A stretch of 64,000 bases of DNA, from the NCBI GenBank assembly GCA_023512835.1, contig CM042091.1, positions 48,313,284 through 48,377,283 on the forward strand, given 5' to 3'. Numbering within the stretch: the first letter of the stretch is position 1; each line of letters starts with the position of its first letter. The position numbers and the translations under genes are program-made. The notes under the pieces were generated by a model. It was not told the origin of the DNA. It made no database searches and worked only from the letters and a program-made list of their open reading frames with translations. Origin of the DNA: Taxillus chinensis. Its lineage: Eukaryota > Streptophyta > Magnoliopsida > Santalales > Loranthaceae. Below, one piece after another: positions 11,320-22,608 of this stretch.

Positions 11320-12392
11320 TCAAGTTGGAGAGTGAATGTCATGAAGTCCCAATTTGCCACTTAATCTAGTGTAGTCATTCTTTCCTAAGGGTTTAGTAAA
11401 AATATCTGCCAACTGAGCATGGGAAGGAACATATAAAGGAGTGATCAGTCCGGCAAGTAATTTTTCTCGAATAATATGACAATCAATCTTAATATGTTTG
11501 GTGCGCTCGTGGAATACCGAGTTCGCAGCAATATATAAAGCAGCTTGATTGTCACAATATAATGGAGCCGGGTTAACTTGAGAAACTTTCAAATCATGAA
11601 GTATGTATCCTAGCCAAGTAATTTCCAAACAAGCATTAGCCATGGCTCGATACTCTGCTTCTGCGGATGAACAAGAAACGTGTTGTTGCTTTTTGGATTT
11701 CCACGAGATGAGAGAATTTCTCAGAAAAATACAAATGCCCGTGACAGATTGTCTTGTGGTGTGGTAGCTGGCATGGTCTGAATCACAATAAGCTCTTAAA
11801 GCAAGCGTGTTCGATGTAGGAAATAATAGGCCCTGACTTGGCGAGTTTTTGATGAATCTGAGAACACGGAGTGCTGCATCCCAATGTGATTTTCTAGGCT
11901 CATGCATGAATTGACTTAATGTCCTTACTGAATATACTATGTCGGGTCGTGTTACAGTAAGGTAAATCAAACGTCTCACTAACCGTCGATATTTCATAGG
12001 GTCATTGAGTAAAGCTCCATCGGTTGGTGTGAGTTTGAGATTTTGCTCCATGGGAAACTTATCAGGGCGAGAGCCTAAGAGACCAGCATTGCATAATATG
12101 TCCAACGCGTATTTCCTTTGGGACATATAAATACCTTTCTTGGAACGATAGAACTCAATACCCAAGAATCTAATTCTGTTTGCATAGCCTGTTGCCAATG
12201 GGGATCAAGAATAGCCTGAGCGTAATTAGTGGGTTCAGTGGTTGCTGAAAGTTGAGCTAAAAAAGTATAATGGGGTGAGGAAAGACGAGAATAAGACAAG
12301 AAATGAGAAAGTGGGTATCGGGTACCTGGAACAGCACATGGCAACCGGGCAAAGAAAGAGGTATAGTTGGATGATACAGCATTTTGTCGCAC
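11320..12392 (-). pseudogene. Copia-1 RT (remnant) and RNase H
   Basis: The minus-strand frame first reads the linker before RT (TRYPLSHFLSYSRLS ... LDPHWQQAMQTEL) at about 12392-12190. It then jumps to FLGIEFYRSKKG and continues through the RT thumb (RRLIYLTVTRPDI) into RNase H (YCDSDHA, SSAEAEYRAM, LYCDNQAA, HERTKHIKIDCH, LADIFTKPL). The jump falls at TTAGATTCTTGGG near 12180. All the RT fingers and palm between these points, including the YVDD catalytic box found in copia-2, is missing, roughly 500-600 bp by comparison with copia-2. RNase H is nearly complete (to about 11320). Reverse transcription from this copy is not possible. Confidence 0.9.
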
Positions 12393-13690
12393 TCACGCTA
12401 TCAAAATAATATTTATAAAACCTAACTAACCTGTAAAAGGGAAGTAAGGGTCGATCCCACAAAGACACGATTGGAAATCTCTAACCTAGTTGTGTTTCTA
12501 TTGTCTAAGCAAACAATGTGATGAAATAAAATAAATAAAATAAAATAAAATAAATCCTATAGAAAAAAAAGAAAATAAGATAATAAAATTCTAGGGTTGA
12601 GATTCACCACAATTTTCAATTCCTTATCATATGGTTTGATTGATTATTCTTATGGTCTCTAAACATCTAAAGGTGATTGATCCTAAAGTAACCGCCAATC
12701 GCTTTCACATGAATAACAGTGTGCTTAGCCTTAGTAATGGTCTACTCTTGTGACTCGCTGAATTAAAGCCAAACCCATTAAGGAATGATCAATCATGGAT
12801 CCTCCTAGGATCACGGACTACTCTCGTGACTCGCAAGTCCTAGGTTTCATTTTACGGGTTCTGATAATTAAATTTCATTTTTCAATTCTTCATTCAATTA
12901 TCTAAAACATGCAATAGGTTCGCGACACCACAACATGGATTCAATCGATAAAATAAAATCATTCATGAGATAGAGATAAGAAATAATCATACAAATTCAT
13001 ATAATCAAGATATTAAGATTGGGCTACTCCCAATCCCTAGGAAAAAGGGATTATTCTATGAAATAATGAAGAAACATATCTATATCAATTAAATTAGGAA
13101 TTTGGGATTAAGAGGGGAGAAGAAATAACAACCAACCTGTCACAAGGGCATACAATCAATCCTCCATCCAATACCAAGGTGTTTTTGAATCAAGATTACA
13201 TGAAAATCACCCAAAACTAAAGAGAAATGTAAGAAACCAAACCTAGGGTTCTTAGCCATCAAAGAGGGCTCCCTTAGGGTCCAGAATCCCTAACAACATC
13301 ATATACTTGTTCCTTATTTAGTCCCCCTAAATATTACATTAAAAATAAAATAGAAAAAATACAAAATGGGGCAAAAGTCGACGCCTGTCGCGACGAAGGC
13401 AAAAGACCTTGTCGCGACAAAATATATTTTCTTCTATATAATAATGAAATGTATTTCCTTCTGTGTCATGATGAAGGCAAAAAGTCCTATCGCAATGACA
13501 TTCTTTGTCCAAATTCGTATTATACTTCCATTTGCCTGGTCCTTTCTTGTTTGCCTGCAAAATACACCCAAAACACAATGCAACTTTACAAAACACTAAA
13601 ACATGACAAACAACATGATTTAACACTTAATCATAATAAAACCACTCAAACCACTATGAAAAATGAATGCAAATAGGGGAAAGACATATG
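12393..13690. mobile_element. Unclassified ~1.3-kb insertion inside copia-1 pol
   Basis: Sequence foreign to copia pol separates the integrase tail (WHQHYHM near 13730) from the pre-RT linker (ARLPCAVPGTRYP near 12340). It is AT-rich, has no long reading frame, contains GGGTCGATCCCACAAAG near 12449, and has a hairpin of TGTCGCGAC/GTCGCGACA at about 13386-13421. Terminal repeats and a target duplication were not found, so the class is open. Confidence 0.55.
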
Positions 13691-15564
13691 TGAAAAATCT
13701 ATATAAATTAACGTCATCATTGGACATGTGGTAATGTTGGTGCCAAACAGGAGCCTGTTGGGGACGAATGGAATGGCGAGTGGGAGGGGTGGGAGAGGAA
13801 GGAGGTAAATGAAGTGATGCTGGGTCAGATGGGGAAGGAGGAAGTGGCATGGTGGAATCAGAGGATGGGTTTGGAGGTGGGGAAACCATTGGACTAGTTG
13901 GCAGGGCAAGGTTGGGAGGAGTCGGTAAGGGAGGCATCAAGAGATAGACATGGGGTGTCATCAGTGGGTGGTGGAAGGGTCGGTGGGATAGTAGTGATGT
14001 CGAAATGTGAATGAGGAAAAAGAGGAGTTGTGGGAACAGATGGAGGTGAAATAGTGGAGAAAGGAAAAATATGTTCATGAAATTGAACATCTCGATTGAC
14101 GGAAACTTTGGAGGTGTGTAGATCAAAGAGTTTGTAGCCCTTTTTATCCATGGGATATCCAACAAAAACACAAGGTGTAGCACGTGCATCAAATTTCTGG
14201 ATGGGATGAGTCACAGTGGCATAACAAAGGCATCCAAAAACTCGAAGATGGTGAAGTGTAGGTGGATGGTGATAGAGTAATTCAAAAGGGGATTTTACTA
14301 GACAATAATGGGCTAGGCAAACGATTGATGAGATAGACAGCAGTTAAAACACACTCCCCCCAGAAATTGAGAGGTAAATTGAATTGGAAGCGTAAAGCAC
14401 GAGCAACATTGAAAATATGACGATGTTTGCGCTCAACAACTCCATTTTAGTGGGGAGTGTGAACACATGATCGTTGATGTGCAATGCCATTGGTTTGCAA
14501 AAACTCTTTCATAGATAAAAATTCTAAACCATTGTCAGTGCGAATGGCTTTAACATGGAAAGTGAATTGAGTTTTGACAAAGGTAAAAAAAGATTTCATA
14601 AGAGTTTGTATTTCAGATTTGTGAACCATCAAGAAAACCCAAGTGCAGCGAGTAAAGTCATCAACAATAGTGAGAAAAAAATGAGCTCCTAAATTAGAAG
14701 CTACTTTATGGGGACCCCAAATGTCACAATGTAATAAATCAAATGCTGAACGGGAAGAGATAGAACTCAAGGTAAAAGGAATTCTAGTTTGTTTAGCCAA
14801 AGGACAAATGACACAATTATTGTCAATAGAGGCAATGTTTAAAGGAAGCAATGAGGAAATTAATTGAAAGCAAGCATGTGAAGGATGCCCAAGACAGAGG
14901 TGCCATAAATTGGAATTTTGTGAAGCTTAACAGGAAACACCCGTGGCAAAGGTGACATGTAATATAGACCACCACGGTGTTTACCCATACCAATCATCTT
15001 CCCGGTAGCCAAGTCCTGCAGGACACAAAATGTGGGGAACAAAATAACACAGCAATTGAGTGAGTTGGTAATTTTACTGGCGGACATTAAATTCAAATGA
15101 AAAGAAGGAACACACAAAACATTATCTAAGGCGATGGTGTTATTGAAAGGTATTGTGCCAACTGAAGTAATTAGTGCAGAAGAACCGGTGGGTAAATTAA
15201 TAATTGGAGTATGAGATGGGTGAGTTTGTGTGAATAGTGTAGAATCAGATGTAATATGGTCGGTAGCCCCACTATCCAGGATCCAAGGCCGGGTACAAAC
15301 AGAATTAAGAGAAGTAGGCAGACCTGTTGCATTCACAAATGCATGGTTATCACCAGAGGAAGATGCATTGGTGGTGACATACGACATAGCTATGGCCAAT
15401 TGTTGATATTGCTTGGCAGTAAGTCCATTCAATATGGTTTTAGCCGAAAAATTAGGTGCTTGAATTGGATTTTGTGGCCAATTGTCAACTTGTTTGGCCG
15501 CATGGGCAGACGGGAAGGATGAGCCCGCATGAGGCACCACCGGTTGCGGTGTGAAGTTGCGCAT
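13691..15564 (-). pseudogene. Copia-1 protease and integrase region
   Basis: Minus strand. The aspartic protease motif WILDSGATDHI is at about 15255-15290. Next come the pre-integrase zinc region (ICPLAKQTRIPF) and the integrase core with DIWGPHK, the second Asp in RTDNGLEF and a truncated HQRSCVHTPH segment ending in a stop near 14447. The integrase C-terminal part (ATPCVFVGYPMDKKGYKLF, then FHEHIFPFS) lies in another frame at 13894-14214. At least two frame breaks are present and the Glu of the DDE triad (with the following helix) is not in the open frame. Confidence 0.85.
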
Positions 15565-15599
15565 GTTACGACTGGAAAAACCAGAGTTACGGCTAGAAA

Positions 15600-16545
15600 A
15601 ACCAGAGTTTTGACTTGAGTATGCACCTCGATTAAACCTGTGGTTGTCATTTAGGGTCGGACGTCCTTGGCCATTAGATGTGTAAGTTTCATCTTTGAAT
15701 CGGCAGGTGTCTTCTATGTGTCCATTCCGACCATAAAAATTGCAATGGATTTTTAATTGCCTGCAATGTGACTAGTGCGACCACAATGATCACAATGTTT
15801 ATTTTGGGAACTAGTTGTACGACTTTGGATAGCTGCAGCAATAGAAAAGGGCTCAGTAGTTTCTGATGTCATCTATCGTTGTGTTTCATCTTGAATAACA
15901 AGTGAATATGCCTGACGGACTTTGGGCAATGGTGTGATCATGAGGATGTTGCTGCGAACACCACTAAATGTGTCATTAAGGCCCATGAGAAATTGCATCA
16001 TTTTATCTGCGTCTTGTTCTTCGTTGTGTGCCTTCATCTCATTGCAAGTGATGAGCATTCTGTATGTCTCCAATTCGTCCCAAAGGCTTTTAAATTTTGT
16101 GAAATAGGCTGAGACAGTCATGGTACCTTGTGTAAGAGTGGACTTTTGAATTTGATAAATTGTTGGAGCATTTTTTGTGAGAATTGATCTTTGAAATCTT
16201 CCTATACTTGATGAGCAGTCTTAGCATGGACTACCCCTTTGGCAAGATCAAGTTCCACGGAGTGGGCAAGCCAGGATAAAATCAAACTGTTGCATTGATT
16301 CCAAAGAGCATATTCTGCAGGCTTTTCGATTTCGATGGTAGTGCAATAGATCCATTGACAAAGCTAATTTTGTTCTTAGCTGTGAGGGCATGAATCATGG
16401 ATTTACTCCAAGATGGATAATTGGTGCCATCTAATTTTGATGGAACGAGAACATGACCAGGGTGGTCTGAAGAATGAACATAGTATGGATTTGATGCATC
16501 CATACCATAGTTGGTGCTGCTACTGTTTGAATTTTTTACTGACAT
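15600..16545 (-). pseudogene. Copia-1 gag
   Basis: Minus strand. The start at 16545 (MSVKNSNSSS) leads into the N-terminal copia gag segment (HVLVPSKLDGTNYPSWSKSM). A second frame at 16121-15873 carries the gag core (MTVSAYFTKFKSLWDELE, then FLMGLNDTFSGVRSNILM). The two lie in different frames and stops separate them. A CX2C-type knuckle region follows at about 15700-15820 but is broken. It belongs to the gag polyprotein that packages element RNA. Confidence 0.8.
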
Positions 16546-16591
16546 AGTGGTTTGCTGGAGGGCTGGAAATTATTAGAAAATCAAACCTATA

Positions 16592-16603
16592 GCTCTGATA
16601 CCA
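16592..16603 (-). other. Copia-1 primer binding site
   Basis: The minus strand reads TGGTATCAGAGC, complementary to the 3' end of plant initiator tRNA-Met. It directly follows the 5' LTR. Confidence 0.9.
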
Positions 16604-16821
16604 TGTAAAGAATTAATGTATTGGAAAATATTTCTCTATTGATGCAATAATAAAATACATCATAATATATACAATCATCCTACCATAATTTATGTAATTG
16701 ACATTAACGTAATACTTAATTCTAGGAATAGAATTTTCCTATATTAAGTACCTATTATATGTATAGCTATAATTAGCATATTATAATAATTACATATTCA
16801 TTACAATATATGACTTTAATA
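16604..16821 (-). repeat. Copia-1 5' LTR
   Basis: 218 bp. It matches 11097-11312 apart from about four substitutions and two one-base indels. The 5-bp duplication GTTTG follows it. Confidence 0.9.
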
Positions 16822-16826
16822 GTTTG

Positions 16827-17112
16827 GATTGTTATTTCCCAGACATAGATTCATGACAGTTATATTGTTGTGATACATGATACTTGTTAGAGTTGAAATA
16901 TTCGATATATATAATTGAGATATATTCATTTGCATTACATTAGAACTATACAAAAATACTCCTAATGTATAATTGTATAGATATGCTGAGGACAACCTTC
17001 CTAGTATAATCCATATTAGTGTTTGTTACCATCCTTTTAACCTTTTGAGTACAAGCATGAGGAGTCATTTACCTGATTTCAAGCATTTTGAAAGTTGAGA
17101 ACGTGAGCTCAA
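16827..17112 (+). repeat. Worn family B LTR 3' end (right of copia-1)
   Basis: Matches the end of copies B1 and B2: TCCCAGACATAG, then ATCCATATTAGTG, then the block before the terminal GTGACA, here decayed to GAACGTGAGCTC. It continues the LTR interrupted at 11096. Confidence 0.55.
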
Positions 17113-19104
17113 CTATTATAACATATGGGCTACTAAAACAATAACAACAATAAACACATTTTTGTGGATTTCCAAATAGTTTTTTTTTGGAAACTTATGA
17201 CATATTTTTTTATTTTTTTTTTGTTTTTTATTTTTTAAATATGATAGATATATTTAAGTAGAGAAAACATAAAACTGAAAACAAAAAAATATTTTTATTC
17301 TTTACAACATAAAATATAAAAATAATATTTTATTATTTTTATTTTTTATTTTTTATACTAAAAAATAATTAATATATTTTAAAAACAAAAACATAAAATA
17401 AACAAAACAAACATACCGTTAATCATTCTCAAATTAAAATTATAATAATAAATAATTCAACGGTTCAATCCAATTTTCTCTGAAGAATTTTTGGACTTTC
17501 ATATTTTTAACTTCATGTCAGGCTGGCCAATGGCCATTAAACTCGGCAACCAAACCCCGCACCTGTAGGCCCGCGATTTGGGCAAGAATGGGCATTATAT
17601 TTATTGCTCAAGAAAAGAGAGCGAATTTACATGCACCTGTCTTTTTCCGACCCAAATTCGCCCCGCATATTCATTTTAAAAATCTTTTTTAGTTAAATGA
17701 GATAATATACATTATCATAGTATATAAAAAGTAATTTTGTATAAAATATATAGTTTTCATGTAAATATGGGTTTGTTTATATATGCATATATAGACATAT
17801 AATCTATATACTAATATACATATATATAATGATATTATATTTGCAAAAAAAAAACTACATATATATATAATATATACACACACATAAACTATTATTTATT
17901 TTTTTAACTATTAATATTTAGCTACTCAAAAGAGATAATACATATAAATTATTAAATATAAACAAAAAATTAACGGGTGTACATGTATACTAAAAACAAT
18001 TGAGTAATTTTATACCCTTGTCTGTGGCTCCCATTTACGGTCTGACCACGTCCAGATGCGGTGTCTTAGTCTTACCAACGAGCTCCCCTTTCCACCATTG
18101 GAAGATACCCAATTCTCTGCACAAATCCGCACTTTTGAATATTTTAGGCCAACCTTTAGACGAACATTCCCCAGCCCCTTTCACACTATGCATGAGGAAA
18201 CTGAACGTAGAGGGAGGGGTGGGTGACACATGCATGAAGTCTCCTCAGACTATTTCCCTCGGCCCACAACTATCAACCTTAATTTGTCATAATTGTCAAA
18301 TATTTCATACTGTGGACACAAGCCCACCGCATCCTACGATACGTGCGTCCGCTCTGTTCATACTGGTTTTTCCCGTTACTCAACACGATTCATCTAAATA
18401 GCAGACCCACCTGTACGTATGACGTCGTCCAGCCCCTTACTTAGATATTAACTTAACACCCAAAAAAAAAAGAGATAGAAAAGTAGAAAATAAAAAATAA
18501 ACAGTTCGTTTAAAATACTCATTCAAATGTGTGAATATTATATAGGATTGTTAATAAAAAGGAGCTAATTTCCAACCATGCGTACGTAAGTCGTTTTTTT
18601 TTTATTTTCTTTTATGAAGAAAGATATCGTGGGTAGCAGGGTAGGTCATTAATGACTAGCGATGGTCAGTCAACAGAAGGACGTGGCATGTAATTAAATT
18701 TATATATGTATAGTTAAGTCCAACACACGAAGAGATTACCACCACAAGTTTCACAACTATCAGCTTTTTCATTTCAAAATAAATCGATGGACAGTGCCTA
18801 AGGATTCAATCTCAAGTCCATTAATTGACTAATACTTATTATTATTGTTTAATACTATTTATTAGGGAATAAAAAATTAGTTTACCATTTACCAAAATAG
18901 CAGACAAAAAAAAATGAAGGAACAATAAAACTACGTGATCTACCTATTTAAACCTATATTCGCCCACTACAGCTCCGACGGTTAGGCCGGTTTCTGTTTT
19001 TCGGCAAAATTATTGAATAATGGTGCAGTACTATTAGCCCTCGCTTTTCCACAAAATTCTTTGTATCCTACGGCGGGGTTGATGGTTTTTATTTTTGTAT
19101 TTTA
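17113..19104. other. AT-rich intergenic DNA
   Basis: No gene recognised. It holds long A/T runs, AT repeats (17750-17880) and a less AT-rich patch at 18000-18420 whose open frames (133 and 66 codons on opposite strands) show no domain and no codon signature. A patch at 17520-17650 is richer in GGCC/GCCC words, like a hAT-type MITE end, but has no clear termini. Confidence 0.45.
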
Positions 19105-21110
19105 GTTTCATAATTTAATTTTTATTGGAATTAAATTTTAAATTTAAAAAATAATTTTTGTTTGGCACAGAGTATATTTTTAAAAAGATCCAAAAATAAT
19201 TAGAAAATAAAATATTATAAAACCAGACAATAATATAAAGGAAAGAAAGGAAATATTTTTTAAAAACATTAAATTAGGTTCTACTACAAATTGAATTTGA
19301 ATTTCAGAGTAAAAATTAAGAAAAAATTGTTTTCAACAACAACTATTACATTAAAATTTAAATAAAATAATATTTTATTCGTAATACAGATGCACCAAAC
19401 ACACTTTGTTGGCTAAATTACATTTAAGAAATAGAATCATATTTTCAATTCGAAAACGCTTACTGTTTTTAAAAATAGTGGACTCATTGTGGCCTCATTT
19501 TAATTTAAATTTAATATTTTTTTTAAATTATGGGTCATATATTTATTTCTAAAAATTATTTTTAATTATTGACAAAAATATTACTGATGGTGGCGTGTTT
19601 TTTTGTTTTTAAATGTGTATTTTTTTATGAGTCAAACCATTCTAGGAGAGAGGAAGCTAACATTACGTGGTGTTGGCATAAAAGTAGGTGAACATTCGTG
19701 GTAATTTGCAACGCACGTCCTTTTGTATACTTTCATATACTCAGACACAATTCGAGTCGGGCCAAAATTGGTACATATTATGATTTCTTTATCCTTTTTT
19801 ACATCGGTGTCTTTAAATGCTCGTCATTTTATTTTGTAATTATTAAGGACTTGCTGTGCTAAAAATGGAGGTTTTTTGTTTGCAAAAACTTTCGTAGCAA
19901 GAGAGATTATTTGATTAATTTTACTTGCAAGTTAAAATAAGCAGTTAGGTAATTTTTGAGTGATTTAATCTATATGCATATCAATTTTTGGAGTGTTTTC
20001 GTAGGGCCCTCAATTTTGTGGATTTATCCTTTTGTTTGATCATGTAGTTCACCCACAATCAAATAAGACAATGATCAAACGAACAAAGTTTCAAGCTTAG
20101 AGACTCAGGTGTCATACAAAACTGTAATATGAAGGAGGGACTAACCTATTGTATTTCTAGAGACTAACCTATTGTATTATCATAATTTTAATTTTTGTTG
20201 GAATTAAATTTTAAATTTTAAAAATAATTTTTTGTAGTATGTTTTTAAAAAGAATATATTTTTGAAAACTAGATCCAAAAATAACTAGAAAATAAAATAT
20301 TATAAAATCGGACAATTATATAAAGGAAAGAAAGGAATTATTTTAAAAAAAAATTAAATTATGTTATACTAAAAATTGAATTTGAATTTCAAAGTAAAAA
20401 TTAAGTAAAATTTGTTTTCAACAACAACTATTACATTGAAATTAAAATTTAAATAAAATAATAAAACAGATACGCCAAACTGAACACACTTTGTTGGCTG
20501 AATTATATTTAAGAAATTAAATCACATTTTCAAGGTTGTTTGGTCTGCCAAATTCATATACCGTTTTTAAAAATAGTGGGCTCATTGTGGCCTCATTTTA
20601 ATTTAAATTTAATAAAATTTTAAAAATTATTTTTAAAAATTATGGATCATATATCTATTTTTAAAAATTATTTTTAATTATTGACAAAAATATTAATGCT
20701 GGTGGCGTGTTTTTTTGTTTTTAAATGTGTATTTTTGTATGAGTCGAACCATTCTAGGAGAGAGGAAGCTAACATTATGTGGGGTTGGCATAAAAGTAGG
20801 TGAACATTCGTGGTAATTTGCAAGGCACATCCTTTTACACTTTCATATACTCAGACACAATTCGAGTCGGGCCAAAATTGGTACATATTATGATTTCTTT
20901 ATCCTTTTTTGCATTGGTGTCTTTAAATGCATGTCATTTCATTTTGTAATTGTTAAGGACTTGCTGTGCTAAAAATGGAGATTTTTTGTTTGCAAAAACT
21001 TCGTAACAAGAGAGATTATTTGGTTAATTTCACTTGCAAGTTATAAGTTAGGTAATTTTTGAGTGATTTAATCTATATGCATATCAATTTTTGGAGTGAA
21101 ATTTTTTGTA
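19105..21110. repeat. Direct tandem duplication, period about 1.1 kb
   Basis: Two head-to-tail copies: about 19105-20002 and 20178-21090. Shared landmarks include GTGGCCTCATTTTAATTTAA (19490 and 20588), CATTCTAGGAGAGAGGAAGC (19639 and 20749), TCAGACACAATTCGAGTCGG (19741 and 20851) and TGACTTGCTGTGCT-like words near 19850 and 20960. The offset is 1098-1110 bases. The copies differ by many point changes and indels, so the duplication is not recent. No coding. Confidence 0.85.
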
Positions 21111-22239
21111 GTGATTTAATCTATATGCTCTATTCTGATAAGATTATGGTGCGGACTATTTTCATAGTTGGAGTGATTTAATCTAGGATCATTGTAAAAA
21201 GTTTACAAATAGTAGTGTCAATATGTAATTATACATATTGATCAGGACCATGATAGAATAAGTTCTTCAACTAATATCTGTTGCATTGTAGGAAGAATTT
21301 TACATTCTATCGCCGGATGACTGATTTATGGATTGATCTTAATCCAGACTGTTTGATTAACTCATATCTATAATTTATGTCTTTTGACTTATCAATGAGT
21401 AAGAGGCTTAGTGCCTCAAATACTTCGATATCTTGGAGATATAATATTATAGATAGTGAGAGCGTCAAGTCAGGTGCGTGAAATCCATTGCTTTGTTATA
21501 CAAAGAGTAATGATATTCCCATGTTATTTAATTCGGGATTCTTGAGTGAATTAAGCGCTTGTAACTACATTGGATATAGTTTATTATAAATGCTAATTCA
21601 TGATTGAATCATGAATAGGTCGCCCATTGGAGAATTAATGGTAACACATGGATAAAGATATAATTAGAGAGGTTGAACGGAATCTATTGATACCTATCTC
21701 TAATTATGAATATCATAGTGAAGGATTATATAACATGGCAATCAGTTATATCAATGGACAAATCCTTTGTTGTGGATTCTTGTAATTATATCTGCGTAAT
21801 CGAGTGCAGTTTTAGTCCCTGATCGTGGCTCGGACTAAAACTAATATATAGTTTATTCTTGTATGGAGTACTGGATCGTTGTAAGATAATTCTCTGGCTG
21901 TATTTAAGAGCTAATTAATTAACGTGTGTCAATATATATTTAAGAGTTAAATATATATATTCCATGATTATTTATTTAATTAGATTAAATAAATAATAAT
22001 AAATATTTTATCCATTTAATGTGATTAAATGAATAATTATATTATTTATTTATTTAATGAATAAATAATATTGGATATTTATTTAATTAGCTTTGTTGCG
22101 TAATAATTATATTATTTAAAAAGTTTAAATAATATGAATTATTATTATTTAATTAAAGAGGCGTATGCGTAATAGCACAGCGGTAACCATAGGTCTATAA
22201 ATAGATGCATAGCCTCCTAGGTTAAAGTGTGCGTGTATG
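21111..22239. other. Unclassified AT-rich repeat with TATA box
   Basis: No gene. The last part has CTATAAATAGATGC (about 22196-22209), a good plant TATA box, after a long AT-rich run with ATTTATTTAATTA words. The layout resembles an LTR (U3, TATA, start of R), but I found no partner copy or termini in the window. Confidence 0.35.
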
Positions 22240-22508
22240 TGTAACAATCCCGCCCACCCGTAGCACGATATTGTCCACTTTGGGTCACTTATCAACTCAC
22301 TAGCTGGGCCCCCTCACGGTTTTGTTCTTGGTAGTGCCCACTGGCACCCCAAAAGGCCTCATGCCAGGAGAGGTATCCACAACCACCTAAGTAGCCTGCT
22401 TCGTTTTCTTCCCCAGCCGATGTGGGACATTACATTCACCCCCCCCTCATTGGAGAGCCCAGCGTCCTCGTTGGCACACCAACTCGGGCCCTGGCTCTGA
22501 TACCAACT
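22240..22508 (-). mobile_element. TRIM-like element fragment (one LTR plus internal part)
   Basis: An LTR of about 190 bp (22240-22429; plus-strand start TGTAACAATCC, end GTGGGACA) is followed by a C-rich polypurine-tract complement (CACCCCCCCC) and by GCTCTGATACCA (22494-22505), the complement of the tRNA-Met primer site. It has the same LTR words as the compound TRIM at 52338-53331 (CTAAGTAGCCTGCTTCG, GGCACCCCAAAAGGCCT). The second LTR is missing: the internal region runs straight into family B sequence. Confidence 0.75.
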
Positions 22509-22608
22509 TGTCACACCCCCAAATCCTGAAAGGACCGGAACAGGGTGTGACTTTCCCATGCCTGCACCCGAAGGGTCAAGGGGTTAGTGACTAGCACCGA
22601 TATGGACT
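22509..22608 (-). repeat. Family B LTR end fragment (reverse)
   Basis: TGTCACACCCCCAAATCC through CCCGAAGGGTCAAGGGGTTA is the reverse complement of the family B LTR 3' end (compare 25975-26058). Only about 100 bases remain. Confidence 0.7.

Larger units (their letters stand above)
11097..16821 (-). mobile_element. Copia-1: Ty1/copia retrotransposon, defective
   Basis: A full-span element with 216- and 218-bp LTRs, a 5-bp target duplication GTTTG (11092-11096 and 16822-16826), a primer site for initiator tRNA-Met and a polypurine tract (minus-strand GAGGGGGAG next to 11313). Gene order on the minus strand is gag, protease, integrase, reverse transcriptase (RT), RNase H, the copia order. By eye the LTRs differ at about four bases and two single-base indels, so the insertion is fairly young. 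Frameshifts, a ~1.3-kb insertion in pol and loss of the RT core make it non-functional. Confidence 0.95.

Noticed and set aside
13339..13676. Small open frames in the 12.4-13.7 kb insert
   Set aside because: Short overlapping frames on both strands with no motif; non-coding insert.
18000..18401. 133-codon open frame
   Set aside because: No recognisable domain, no codon bias, and an overlapping antisense frame of similar quality; more likely a less AT-rich non-coding patch.
22240..22508. Cassandra-type TRIM with a 5S rRNA-like promoter
   Set aside because: The LTR shape is similar to known plant TRIMs but I see no 5S A-box or C-box sequence here or at 52338-53331.
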